A DNA stretch of 64,000 bases from Pseudomonas paeninsulae. Lineage in GTDB: Bacteria; Pseudomonadota; Gammaproteobacteria; Pseudomonadales; Pseudomonadaceae. The first letter of the stretch is position 1, and the number at the start of each line of letters is the position of its first letter. Where the stretch lies: positions 2,406,501-2,470,500 of the forward strand of contig NZ_CP141799.1 of assembly GCF_035621475.1 (NCBI RefSeq), read 5' to 3'. The position numbers were made by a program, and so were the translations under genes. A model generated the notes under the pieces. The model saw only the letters and a program-made list of their open reading frames with translations. It was not told where the DNA came from and made no database searches. Positions 44,923 to 52,549 of the stretch are shown in pieces.

Positions 44923-45840
44923 TCAGTCCAGGCTGTCCGGGTCGCCGCAGAACATCTGGATCCGCGAGCGCAGCCAGCGTTCGGCGGGGTCGTTGTCCTG
45001 GGCGCCGCGCCAAGCCATGTGCAGTTCGAAGCTCCGGGATTCCAGTGGCGGCTCTTCGGCGCGCAAGCCACCGACGGCGGTCAAGGCGGCGGCGGTGTAG
45101 TCCGGCACTACCGAGAGCAGGTCGGTGCCGGCCAGCAAGGTACCCAGGCCGTTGAACTGCGGTACCGCCAGCACCACTTTGCGGCTGCGGCCCAGCTTCA
45201 GCAGTTGGTCGTCGATAAAGCCGTTGAGGTCGCCGGCGAAGGACACCAGGGCATGTGGCCTGGCGCAATAGTCGTCGAGGCTCAGAGTCCCCGGCACCGA
45301 GTCGGCGCGCAACAGCTTGGGCTTGCTACGGCGCAGGGTCTTGCGCTTGGCGTTGGCCGGCAGCTCCTCGGTGTAGCCGACGCCCACCGAAATCTCGCCG
45401 GATGCCAGCAGGTTGGGCATCAACAGGTAGTTGGCCCGGCGCACCACCAGCACCACCCCGGGCGCCTCGGCACGCAGGCGGCGGAGCAGGGCGGGCAGCA
45501 GGGCGAATTCGACGTCATCCGAGAGGCCGACGCGAAACACCGCGGTACTGGTTGCCGGATCGAAGTCGGCAGCGCGACTGACTGCCGTGGAGATCGAATC
45601 CAGCGCCGGTGAAAGCAGGGCGAAAATTTCCACGGCGCGGGCGGTTGGTTCCATGCTGCGGCCGGTGCGCACAAACAGCGGGTCGTCGAACAGGCTGCGC
45701 AGGCGGGCGAGCGCGGCGCTGATTGCCGGCTGGCCGAGAAACAGTTTCTCCGCCGCGCGGGTCACGCTGCGCTCGTGCATCAGCGTCTCGAACACGATCA
45801 ACAGGTTGAGATCGAGGCGGCGTAGGTCGTTACGGTTCAT
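44923..45840 (-). CDS. mexT: MexT, LysR-type activator of mexEF-oprN
   Basis: The 305-residue protein reads as MexT almost throughout: N-terminal NRNDLRRLDLNLLIVFETLM, HTH segment with EKLFLGQPAISAALARL, and a redox-responsive sensor domain with FRVGLSDDVEFALLP and SFAGDLNGF. MexT activates mexEF-oprN and mexS and responds to electrophilic or disulfide stress. The 8-bp unit CGGCCAGC (+ strand 45729-45736), which is duplicated and disrupts mexT in some P. aeruginosa strains, is present once and the frame is open. It lies 312 bp upstream of mexE on the same strand and is divergent from mexS. Confidence 0.93.
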   Translation of the reverse strand: MNRNDLRRLDLNLLIVFETLMHERSVTRAAEKLFLGQPAISAALARLRSLFDDPLFVRTGRSMEPTARAVEIFALLSPALDSISTAVSRAADFDPATSTAVFRVGLSDDVEFALLPALLRRLRAEAPGVVLVVRRANYLLMPNLLASGEISVGVGYTEELPANAKRKTLRRSKPKLLRADSVPGTLSLDDYCARPHALVSFAGDLNGFIDDQLLKLGRSRKVVLAVPQFNGLGTLLAGTDLLSVVPDYTAAALTAVGGLRAEEPPLESRSFELHMAWRGAQDNDPAERWLRSRIQMFCGDPDSLD

Positions 45841-45900
45841 CCGGTTACCATTCGAAGTGAAGCGGCCTTGATGCGATCAGGCGTGGCATGCTGTTTTTTG

Positions 45901-45928
45901 CAGTAATACGTTGCCAGTAATACGTTGC
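45901..45928. repeat. 14-bp tandem direct repeat in the mexT-mexS intergenic region
   Basis: CAGTAATACGTTGC occurs at 45901-45914 and again at 45915-45928. It lies 61-88 bp upstream of the mexT start and could be a duplicated regulator site or a slippage product. Confidence 0.85.
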
Positions 45929-45987
45929 CAATGAGAGCCTTCGCCGGGCAATAGTACGAGCTGCAATGCCGATAAGGAAAGCCGGCA

Positions 45988-46011
45988 ATCACTGCCAGGC
46001 ATGACAACTAT
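45988..46011 (+). promoter_or_regulatory. Candidate MexT nod box upstream of mexS
   Basis: ATCA-N5-AGGCAT-N4-ACTAT keeps the exact spacing of the MexT consensus and matches both ends fully, with three of the six central bases. It lies about 89-112 bp before the mexS start, in the mexT-mexS divergent promoter region. Confidence 0.5.
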
Positions 46012-46099
46012 CAATGCCAGCGGGTGGTGTTGCCGGACATCAGCGGATAGAGTCCACAGTCATTGAAGTGTCATTTCGTGATCAGAGTTTGAGGTAACG

Positions 46100-47116
46100 A
46101 TGTCCCACATGATCCGTTTCCATAAATTCGGCGACGCTGATGTACTTCAGCGCGAAGAGTTGCCAACCCCGACACCTGGCCCAGGCGAGGTGCTGGTGCG
46201 CGTCCAGGCCGTAGGGCTGAATTGGAGCGATGTACTGTGGCGGCAGAATCTGGCTGCCGAGCAGGCCCGCTTACCCGCCGGCATGGGCAGCGAGCTGGCC
46301 GGCACCATCGAAGCCCTGGGCGAGGGCGTCGACGACCTTGAGGTCGGTACGTCGGTCGCCAGCTTCCCGGCCAGCACGGCCAATCGCTACCCGACCTGGG
46401 GCGATCTGGTGCTGATGCCGCGTTACGCCCTGACCCGTTACCCGGAGGTGTTGTCACCGCTGCAAGCCAGCGTGCATTACACCGCGTTGCTGTTCGCCTA
46501 TTTCGCCCTGGTTGACCTGTCCAAGCTACAGCCCGGCCAGCATGTGCTGATCACCGAGGCCAGCCATTGCCTGGCTCCGCAGACCGTGCAACTGGCCAAG
46601 GCACTGGGCGCCACGGTCATCGCCTCGACCAGTGAAGCGGGTAACCGCGAGTTCCTCCGCGAGTTGGGCGCCGACAAGGTGGTGGTCACCGAAGAGCAGG
46701 ACCTGGTCCTGGAAATTGAGCGCTACACCGAGGGCAGGGGAGTCGAAGTGATCCTCGACCAGTGCGCCGGACAACAGATGAAGCTGCTCGGCGATGTCGC
46801 CGCGCCGCGCGGCAAGCTGATCATGTGTGGCGTCAACGGTGGCAACGATACGGCCTTTCCGGCGTGCGCCGCGTTCAAGAAGCACTTACAGTTCTTCCGT
46901 CACTGCGTCCTCGACTTCACCGGCCTTCCAGAAATGGGCATCGAGCCCAATCAGGAAGCCGTGCAGCGTGCCTTGCAGCACATCAATCAGTTGACCGCAG
47001 ATCACTTGCTCACGCCGGTCATCGACAAGGTGTTCGCCTTCGATGATTTCATCGAGGCTCATCGCTACATGGAAACCTGCCCCAATCGTGGTCGAGTAGC
47101 GCTGCTACTGCCCTGA
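46100..47116 (+). CDS. mexS: MexS (Qrh), zinc-independent medium-chain oxidoreductase
   Basis: The 338-residue protein is of the length and location of MexS in P. aeruginosa, divergent from mexT. It is a quinone-oxidoreductase-type MDR: VQAVGLNWSDVLWRQN, GMGSELAGTIEALG, a cofactor loop altered to TEASHCLAPQTVQLAKALG, and DQCAGQQMKLLG. Loss of MexS activates MexT and hence MexEF-OprN; it probably clears a toxic electrophile that MexT senses. RBS GAGGTA precedes ATG 46100. The glycine-rich AxxGGVG motif is not conserved, as in known MexS. Confidence 0.92.
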   Translation: MSHMIRFHKFGDADVLQREELPTPTPGPGEVLVRVQAVGLNWSDVLWRQNLAAEQARLPAGMGSELAGTIEALGEGVDDLEVGTSVASFPASTANRYPTWGDLVLMPRYALTRYPEVLSPLQASVHYTALLFAYFALVDLSKLQPGQHVLITEASHCLAPQTVQLAKALGATVIASTSEAGNREFLRELGADKVVVTEEQDLVLEIERYTEGRGVEVILDQCAGQQMKLLGDVAAPRGKLIMCGVNGGNDTAFPACAAFKKHLQFFRHCVLDFTGLPEMGIEPNQEAVQRALQHINQLTADHLLTPVIDKVFAFDDFIEAHRYMETCPNRGRVALLLP

Positions 47117-47470
47117 TCGCGCCAGCCTGTCGCCGGACTGCGTCGCCATGACACGCAGGTCCGGGGGCTGGACAGCACGGATTGCAGTTCCTCTTCTTTC
47201 CTTCCTTTCTTCCTTCCCCTGCAGGCGCCCGCCTGCGGCTCTCCTTGTACCTGCTCAAATAGATGCTTTCGCACCTGAGTCAGCCTTCGCCCCCTCCCAC
47301 CTCTCGATACCGCCAATGTAGTTATTTGGACTCTATAGGGTCGTATATACCACTTATGCCGTGGTTATAATGACTGTCTAGTTATTAATACATTGATATA
47401 TAAGGGTTTAAATGTTGGCACGATTTCTGGATTAGTAATGGTTAAACGAATCATTCAGCCGGAGTCAGTC
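47117..47470. other. Intergenic stretch before the glycine-zipper gene
   Basis: About 350 bases. It contains a 33-nt pure pyrimidine tract (47188-47220) and then an AT-rich stretch (about 47321-47415) with a TATAAT hexamer at 47366-47371. It also has TTGGCACGATTTCTGG at 47415-47430, which resembles a sigma-54 promoter only in its -24 part. No gene seen. The AT-rich part is probably the promoter region of the next gene. Confidence 0.5.
47188..47220 (+). repeat. 33-nt pure pyrimidine tract
   Basis: C and T only, mainly CTTTCCTTC-type units, about 70 bp after the mexS stop. It is strikingly strand-asymmetric compared with its surroundings and may be a Rho-type exit region or simple-sequence drift. 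Confidence 0.7.
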
Positions 47471-47821
47471 ATGAAATTATTCAACATGTTTTTCCTCAGT
47501 GCAGCATTGTTCGGCGCTACCGGTGCACATGCAGACGAAGTGATCAAGGAAACCGCCGACAACAGCGTCGGTGCGCTATATGGCGGGCTCAGCGGTGTGC
47601 TGATAGGCGGCGCCGCTGGCGGCCCGCTGGGCGCATTGGTCGGTGCGGGCATCGGCTTGTTTGCCGGGGAGGGCGCTCAGCAGGTCAGCGGGTTGAGCCA
47701 GCGTGCCTACGTGGTCAAGACCGCGCAAGGCGAGGAAACCACCGTGCGCTCGCCAAACGCGCAGTTTCGCCAGGGCGATCAGGTCAGTCGCCAGGCTGGC
47801 CGCTTGCAAGCAATCCACTGA
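47471..47821 (+). CDS. Small exported glycine-zipper protein, unknown function
   Basis: From ATG 47471 the product is 116 residues. A signal peptide (cleaved after GATGAHA, near residue 21) precedes a glycine-zipper segment (GALYGGLSGVLIGGAAGGPLGALVGAGIGLFAG, given here in two parts: GALYGGLSGVLIGGAAGG, then PLGALVGAGIGLFAG). A charged C-terminal half has VVKTAQGEETTVRSPNAQF. Such zippers insert in or line the inner face of membranes. It lies just before a 57-residue membrane peptide gene and nnrS on the same strand, so it may belong to the NO-stress set, but I cannot assign a role. Confidence 0.75.
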   Translation: MKLFNMFFLSAALFGATGAHADEVIKETADNSVGALYGGLSGVLIGGAAGGPLGALVGAGIGLFAGEGAQQVSGLSQRAYVVKTAQGEETTVRSPNAQFRQGDQVSRQAGRLQAIH

Positions 47822-47916
47822 TGGTCAAGGCGAACCGTATCTGTCGATCCGGCCTGGCAACTTCAGTGGTTGTTTGACCCTGGTCAGTGGCCTGTCGCCG
47901 CAAAGGAGTGATTCTT

Positions 47917-48090
47917 ATGTTTGAAGTCATGGGTGGCAATCTGGAACAAGGAGCCGAGTGTTTTTCGGCACATCTGGCTCGCTGCGGGCGACAGGCTGCC
48001 GTTGCTGGCGCATGCTCGCGATTGAACAGTCATTGGTCACTGTTGGGTCTGCTGTTGCTCGGCATGGTTGCCTGCGTGCTGGTTGAGTAA
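47917..48090 (+). CDS. 57-residue single-pass membrane peptide next to nnrS
   Basis: ATG 47917 follows AAAGGAG with good spacing. The product is 57 residues: a Cys-containing N-terminal half (EQGAECFSAHLARCGRQAAV, with a third Cys soon after) and one hydrophobic helix LLGLLLLGMVACVLVE at the C-terminus. It starts 95 bp after the glycine-zipper gene and ends 40 bp before nnrS. I do not recognise a family. It is too short for standard gene finders but has a strong ribosome site, so I think it is real. Confidence 0.6.
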   Translation: MFEVMGGNLEQGAECFSAHLARCGRQAAVAGACSRLNSHWSLLGLLLLGMVACVLVE

Positions 48091-48130
48091 ATTGGGCCGG
48101 ATTCGCTCGGCCTGCTAAAGGAGTTGCATC

Positions 48131-49321
48131 ATGCAAGTGCTTGACCGCCGCAAGGCATTGGCGATCACCCCGTTGTTGCGTCTGGGGTTTCGGCCGTTCT
48201 TTCTGGGAGGCTGCCTGTTCGCCCTGTTGGTCGTGCCGCTGTGGTTGGCAGCCTACAGTGGCTGGCTGGGCGAGTGGCAGCCGGCCGGAGGCTGGCTGGC
48301 CTGGCACCGGCATGAGCTGCTGTTCGGTTTCGCCCTGGCGATCATTGCCGGCTTTCTCTTGTCCGCGGTGCAGACCTGGACCGGCCAGCCTGGGCTGCAG
48401 GGGCGCCCGTTGACCCTGTTGGCGCTGCTCTGGCTGGCGGCGCGGGTGGCCTGGTTGAGCGACCTGCCGTTGCCACTACTGGCCGTGCTGGAACTGGCGT
48501 TCCCGCTGGCGGTGGCCGCAGTCATGGGCCGAGCGCTCTGGCAGGCCCGGCAGAAACGCAACTACCCGATTGTGGCTGTCTTGCTGTTGCTGACGGCAGC
48601 GGATGCCGTCGCTGTGTACGGGCTGGCCAGTGCCAGCGACGTCCTGCAGCGCCAGGGCGTATTGGCCGGAGTCTGGCTGGTCGCGGCGATGATGGGGTTG
48701 ATCGGCGGGCGGGTGATTCCGTTCTTCACCCAGCGCGGCCTGGGTCGGGTGGAGGGCGTTAAGCCCTGGCCCTGGCTCGACCTGTTGTTGCTGCTGGGCT
48801 CGGCATTGATCGCCATGCTGTATGCCGCCGGAATCGCCTTGCAGGCCAACGCCTGGGTTGGCCTGTTGTTCATGCTGCTCGCGGCTGGGCATCTGCTGCG
48901 CCTGGTGCGCTGGTATGACCCGGGCATGTGGCGGGTGCCCTTGCTCTGGTCATTACACCTGGCCTATGCCTGGTTGGGCCTGGCCTGCCTGGGCATGGCG
49001 CTCTGGCATCTGGGCCTGCTGAGCAACCCGAGCCAGCCGCTGCATGCCCTGACCGTCGGCTCCATAGGCGGTTTGATCCTGGCCATGGTCGCCCGTGTCA
49101 GCCTGGGCCATACCGGTCGCCCGTTAGCGCCGCCGGCCGGGATGACCCTGGCTTTTATCCTGGTGCAGTTGGCCAGCCTGTTTCGCGTTGGCCTGATCGA
49201 AATCTGGCCGTTCTGGGGGCTGTGGCTGGCCGCCGCGTGTTGGAGCCTGGCCTTTGTCCTGTTCGCCTGGCGCTACGGGCCGATGCTGTGCAGTGCCCGC
49301 GTGGATGGCCATCCGGGATGA
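48131..49321 (+). CDS. nnrS: NnrS, haem- and copper-containing membrane protein of the NO response
   Basis: The 396-residue product has about twelve hydrophobic helices and the NnrS signature LRLGFRPFFLGG at residues 12-25, WHRHELLFGF (about 58-67), GGRVIPFFTQR, and VSLGHTGRP. NnrS proteins help cells tolerate NO and are expressed with denitrification genes under NnrR/Dnr-type control. RBS AAAGGAG precedes ATG 48131. The gene lies in a cluster with the YtfE-type repair protein and NorR. Confidence 0.93.
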   Translation: MQVLDRRKALAITPLLRLGFRPFFLGGCLFALLVVPLWLAAYSGWLGEWQPAGGWLAWHRHELLFGFALAIIAGFLLSAVQTWTGQPGLQGRPLTLLALLWLAARVAWLSDLPLPLLAVLELAFPLAVAAVMGRALWQARQKRNYPIVAVLLLLTAADAVAVYGLASASDVLQRQGVLAGVWLVAAMMGLIGGRVIPFFTQRGLGRVEGVKPWPWLDLLLLLGSALIAMLYAAGIALQANAWVGLLFMLLAAGHLLRLVRWYDPGMWRVPLLWSLHLAYAWLGLACLGMALWHLGLLSNPSQPLHALTVGSIGGLILAMVARVSLGHTGRPLAPPAGMTLAFILVQLASLFRVGLIEIWPFWGLWLAAACWSLAFVLFAWRYGPMLCSARVDGHPG

Positions 49322-49374
49322 ATGTGTATCTACGTGATGCCTTGCCAATTGCTGTCCTGCCTGCCGAGTAGCCG

Positions 49375-49818
49375 ATGATTTATCCGATCCTGCTGATTCT
49401 CCATCTGTTTGCCGCGCTGATCTTCATCGGCACGGTGTTCTTCGAAGTACTGATCCTGGAAAGCGTGCGCAAGCAGGTGCCGGCCGAGGCGATGCGTCTG
49501 ATTGAGCGGGGCGTCGGCCGGCGTGCCCGGCAATTGATGCCCTGGGTGTTGCTGGCGCTGTTCGGCGCCGGCCTCGGCATGCTCTGGCTACGTTATCTGC
49601 CCGCGTTGGCCGCACCGCTGGCGTCGTCCTTCAATACCCTGCTGACCCTGAAGATCATGCTCGCCGCCAGTGTGCTCGGGCATTTTTTCAGCGCCATGTG
49701 GCTGTTCAGAAGCAAGCGCATGAATGCGCGTTATCTGCGCATCATCCACGTCAGCCTGTTCGCGCACATGGTCGGCATCGTACTGCTGGCCAAGAGCATG
49801 TTCTATCTGAGCTGGTGA
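49375..49818 (+). CDS. CopD-like small membrane protein
   Basis: The 147-residue protein has four membrane helices with histidines in LLILHLFAALIFIG (residue ~10), ASVLGHFFSAMWLF and IIHVSLFAHMVGI. This resembles the CopD family / cytochrome-like membrane proteins often found next to nnrS. The histidines may bind haem or copper. It is 53 bp after nnrS and probably co-transcribed. I assign a role only by context. Confidence 0.7.
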   Translation: MIYPILLILHLFAALIFIGTVFFEVLILESVRKQVPAEAMRLIERGVGRRARQLMPWVLLALFGAGLGMLWLRYLPALAAPLASSFNTLLTLKIMLAASVLGHFFSAMWLFRSKRMNARYLRIIHVSLFAHMVGIVLLAKSMFYLSW

Positions 49819-49848
49819 TGGGGCACGGTTTGGCCGACACCCAGACTT

Positions 49849-49864
49849 CGCCGGCATGCCGGCG
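49849..49864. repeat. Perfect 16-bp palindrome
   Basis: CGCCGGCATGCCGGCG lies 30 bp after the CopD-like gene, between it and the convergent ytfE-type gene. It may be a terminator-like hairpin, though no T tract follows. Confidence 0.6.
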
Positions 49865-49987
49865 ATTGAGCCGATAAATAGGCCGCTTGGTAGGTTACGT
49901 GGCGCACTAACACCGAAGTTACTGCGCAAACCCTGCTCGGCGCGGCGCGGCCCGAGCCACCCTGCAAGGACATAGTCCTAAATAAGA

Positions 49988-50653
49988 CTAAGCCTGGTCG
50001 GCGACGAACAACACGTTGTTTTCCAGGTGGATGTGCTGCATCAGGTCATCGTGCAATTCGTTCAGCCCGCGGTACAGCGCACACCAGGTGTTGCAGGCGT
50101 CTTCCGGAGGGGTGAGGCCGTGGGTCAGGGCTTCCATCCGTTCCAGTGCCAGGCCGTGGTGGTCGTGCTCGAAACGCATCACCGAGATCGGCGCACTGGC
50201 CTGTTTGGCGTAACCGCTGAGGAGCATGGGGAAGAGGATCTGCTCCTCCTTGAGCATGTGGCTCTCCAGCTCCTGCTGCATATCGCGCAGCAGGTCGGCC
50301 AGGCCGTTCGGGCAATCGGCGCGGTTGCCGTGAACCTGTTCCACCCGGCAGGCCAGGCGGATCAATTCCGGCAGTTGCTCGCGATGGCGGGCGTGATAGC
50401 GCTTGAGGATATGCTCGATCAAGCGTGCGCTGGGCTCAGTGCGCCAGTCCAGCTGCGTGCCGCCCCGGGCCTGCAGGCTGTCCAGTTCGGCGGCGACCTC
50501 TTCAGGCTCGATACCGCGCAGGGCCGCCGCCTCGCGCAGGCTCTTGTGACCGCCGCAGCAGAAGTCGAGATTGAAGGCATGAAATACCCGTGTGGCACCG
50601 GGTATCTCGCAGGCCAGGCTGCCAAGGGGTTGGTCGAGAAGGGTCGTACTCAT
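49988..50653 (-). CDS. ytfE: YtfE/Ric/DnrN di-iron protein (repair of nitrosative damage to Fe-S clusters)
   Basis: Starting at ATG 50653 (RBS AAGGAAA) the product is 221 residues. An N-terminal ScdA-type domain (residues 1-70) carries NLDFCCGGHKSL with a CC pair. The hemerythrin-like part supplies the iron ligands: ILKRYHARHREQLPEL, VEQVHG, ESHMLKEEQILFPML, FEHDHHG and LHDDLMQHIHLENNVLF. It is known as YtfE in E. coli and DnrN in denitrifying Pseudomonas. It repairs iron-sulfur clusters damaged by NO. It is divergent from norR with a sigma-54 promoter and a dyad operator between them. Confidence 0.92.
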   Translation of the reverse strand: MSTTLLDQPLGSLACEIPGATRVFHAFNLDFCCGGHKSLREAAALRGIEPEEVAAELDSLQARGGTQLDWRTEPSARLIEHILKRYHARHREQLPELIRLACRVEQVHGNRADCPNGLADLLRDMQQELESHMLKEEQILFPMLLSGYAKQASAPISVMRFEHDHHGLALERMEALTHGLTPPEDACNTWCALYRGLNELHDDLMQHIHLENNVLFVADQA

Positions 50654-50697
50654 GGCGATTTCCTTGTGCATCGATCAATGGGGATTCTTAGGTCAAT

Positions 50698-50713
50698 AGC
50701 ATCAGCCGTGCCA
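50698..50713 (-). promoter_or_regulatory. Sigma-54 promoter for the ytfE-type gene
   Basis: On the - strand it reads TGGCACG-GCTG-ATGCT, matching the RpoN consensus TGGCACG-N4-TTGCW except for one base. It lies 45-60 bp upstream of the start at 50653. Confidence 0.8.
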
Positions 50714-50735
50714 GGACCGATCACTTGAAAACAAA

Positions 50736-50810
50736 GGTATTTATGTTTCACATGGTCGATCGAACCCTGATCTGTTAGGGTTCGATCGACCAATTAGGGT
50801 GATAAATACC
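50736..50810. promoter_or_regulatory. Nested dyad operator between ytfE and norR
   Basis: An inner inverted repeat of 16 bp arms (50753-50768 and 50777-50792; TGGTCGATCGAACCCT and its complement, 8-base spacer) is enclosed by an outer pair GGTATTTAT (50736-50744) and ATAAATACC (50802-50810). Both have nearly the same centre at about 50773. It lies about 60 bp upstream of the sigma-54 promoter, an activator position, and reaches the norR start. Binding by NorR is inference. Confidence 0.7.
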
Positions 50811-52340
50811 ATGCTGGAAAGCAGTCTGCTCGCCGATCTCATCACCGAACTGCCTAATGCCGTGCGCTTGCAGCGTCTGGTGCATACCCTGCGCGAGCAC
50901 TTCAATTGTGGCGCGGTGGGGTTGTTGCGTCTGGATGGCGACAGCCTGCGGCCACTGGCGGCCGTGGGCCTGGTGCATGAGGCGCTCGGCCGCCGTTTCG
51001 TGATCGCCCAGCACCCGCGCCTGGCGGCGATCATGGCCGCCCGCGAGCCGACCTGGTTCGAGCCGGACAGTCGCCTGCCGGATCCGTATGACGGCTTGCT
51101 CGACGCGCATGTCGGCGAGCCCTTGCCGGTGCATGACTGCATGGGCGTCAGCCTGTACGTCGAGGGCCAGCTGTGGGGCGCGCTGACGCTCGACGCCCTG
51201 CATGCCGGGACCTTCGACAGCAACGCCCGGCGCGATCTGCAGCGCTATGCCCTGATGATCGAAGCGGCGGTACGGGTGACGCGCCTGGAGCAGGAAAACC
51301 GTAGCCTGCGCCTGGCCCGCAGCGATGTGCAGACGGCCGCCCTGGTCACCGAGGAGAGCGAGATCCTCGGCCACAGCCAGGCGATTCGCCAACTGCTGAG
51401 CGAGCTGGAAGTGGTGGCCGACTCGGAGTTGCCGGTGCTGTTGCTGGGCGAAACCGGGGTGGGCAAGGAGTTGTTCGCCCGTCACCTGCATCGTCTGTCG
51501 CGGCGCCGCAACAAGCCGCTGATTCAGGTCAACTGCGCGGCACTGCCCGAGTCGCTGGCCGAAAGTGAACTGTTCGGCCACGTCAAGGGCGCCTTTTCCG
51601 GCGCTACCAGCGATCGTCCCGGGCGCTTCGATGCGGCCAATGGCGGCACCCTGCTGCTCGACGAGGTGGGCGAACTGCCCCTCAGTGTGCAGGCCAAACT
51701 GTTGCGCACCCTGCAAAATGGCGAGATTCAGCGCCTGGGTGCGGATAAGCCCCTGCATGTCGACGTGCGAATTATCGCCGCGACCAATCGCCACCTGCCG
51801 GACAGCATTCGCGACGGCCATTTCCGCGCGGACCTCTATCACCGCCTGTCGGTGTATCCGGTGCCGATTCCGCCGTTGCGCGAGCGCGGCAACGATGTGT
51901 TGATGCTGGCCGGGCACTTCCTCGAACTCAATCGCGCGCGCCTGGGCTTGCGCAGCATGCGCCTTTCGCCCGCGGCGGAGCGTGCCATGCTGGCTTATGC
52001 GTGGCCGGGCAATGTGCGCGAACTGGAGCATGTGATCAGCCGAGCGGCGATCAAACTGCTCAGTCGCGGCGCCAGCCGCACGCAGATTCTGACCCTGGAA
52101 CCCGACCTGCTCGACCTCGACAGCTCAGTGCGCCAGCCTGGCGCCAGCGAGGCGCTGGAGCAGCAAAACACGCCCGCAGCTGCCGCCTGTTCGATGCGCG
52201 AGGCAGTCGAAGCCTGTCAGCGCCAGAGCATCCTGCAAGCCTTGGCGTTGTGCGCGGATAACTGGGCCAGCGCGGCGCGCCTGCTCGAACTCGACCCGAG
52301 CAACCTGCATAAACTGGCGCGGCGTCTGCGCTTGAAGTGA
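50811..52340 (+). CDS. norR: NorR-type NO-responsive sigma-54 activator
   Basis: The 509-residue protein has an N-terminal GAF domain (about residues 15-165, the NO sensor in NorR), a AAA+ domain with Walker A GETGVGKE, sigma-54 contact loop GAFSGA (260-265, where GAFTGA is usual) and LLLDEVGELPL. A C-terminal HTH has CADNWASAARLLELDPSNLHKLARRL. NorR binds NO at a ferrous iron and then activates RpoN-dependent promoters. The start could be GTG 50799 or ATG 50811; I take ATG. It is divergent from the ytfE-type gene. Confidence 0.92.
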   Translation: MLESSLLADLITELPNAVRLQRLVHTLREHFNCGAVGLLRLDGDSLRPLAAVGLVHEALGRRFVIAQHPRLAAIMAAREPTWFEPDSRLPDPYDGLLDAHVGEPLPVHDCMGVSLYVEGQLWGALTLDALHAGTFDSNARRDLQRYALMIEAAVRVTRLEQENRSLRLARSDVQTAALVTEESEILGHSQAIRQLLSELEVVADSELPVLLLGETGVGKELFARHLHRLSRRRNKPLIQVNCAALPESLAESELFGHVKGAFSGATSDRPGRFDAANGGTLLLDEVGELPLSVQAKLLRTLQNGEIQRLGADKPLHVDVRIIAATNRHLPDSIRDGHFRADLYHRLSVYPVPIPPLRERGNDVLMLAGHFLELNRARLGLRSMRLSPAAERAMLAYAWPGNVRELEHVISRAAIKLLSRGASRTQILTLEPDLLDLDSSVRQPGASEALEQQNTPAAAACSMREAVEACQRQSILQALALCADNWASAARLLELDPSNLHKLARRLRLK

Positions 52341-52479
52341 TTCGCCCGCAAGCCCGCTCACTCAAGCCAAGTGAGCGATGTCGTAGAGCTTGCCTATGCA
52401 CATACGGCCTACGCGTTGGCATGAGTCAACCATGGCTTAAGCGCACCAGGTCGTCACAGGCACGCGGCTTTTCCCAAGG

Positions 52480-52493
52480 TTGACTCAGGTCAA
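52480..52493. promoter_or_regulatory. Anr/Dnr (FNR-type) box before the HemN-like gene
   Basis: TTGAC-TCAG-GTCAA is a perfect dyad in the TTGAT-N4-ATCAA family. Centred about 63 bp before ATG 52550, it would put a start site at about 52528 with GACACT at the -10 position (52516-52521). Confidence 0.75.
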
Positions 52494-52549
52494 TGAGGCT
52501 TGCCGGCAATACCCCGACACTGTGTTAGCGGTCATACGGGGAGAGCCAG

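Noticed and set aside
47415..47430. Sigma-54-like TTGGCACGATTTCTGG before the glycine-zipper gene
   Set aside because: The -24 part is good, but the essential GC of the -12 element is GG, so I do not call a promoter.
47874..47887. Anr-like TTGACCCTGGTCAG before the 57-residue gene
   Set aside because: One base off in a half-site and only 30 bp from the start codon; an activator there would place transcription start inside the gene. It might still serve nnrS.
52355..52377. Hairpin CGCTCACT / AGTGAGCG after norR as a terminator
   Set aside because: The stem is short with a seven-base loop and no T tract, so termination is not supported.
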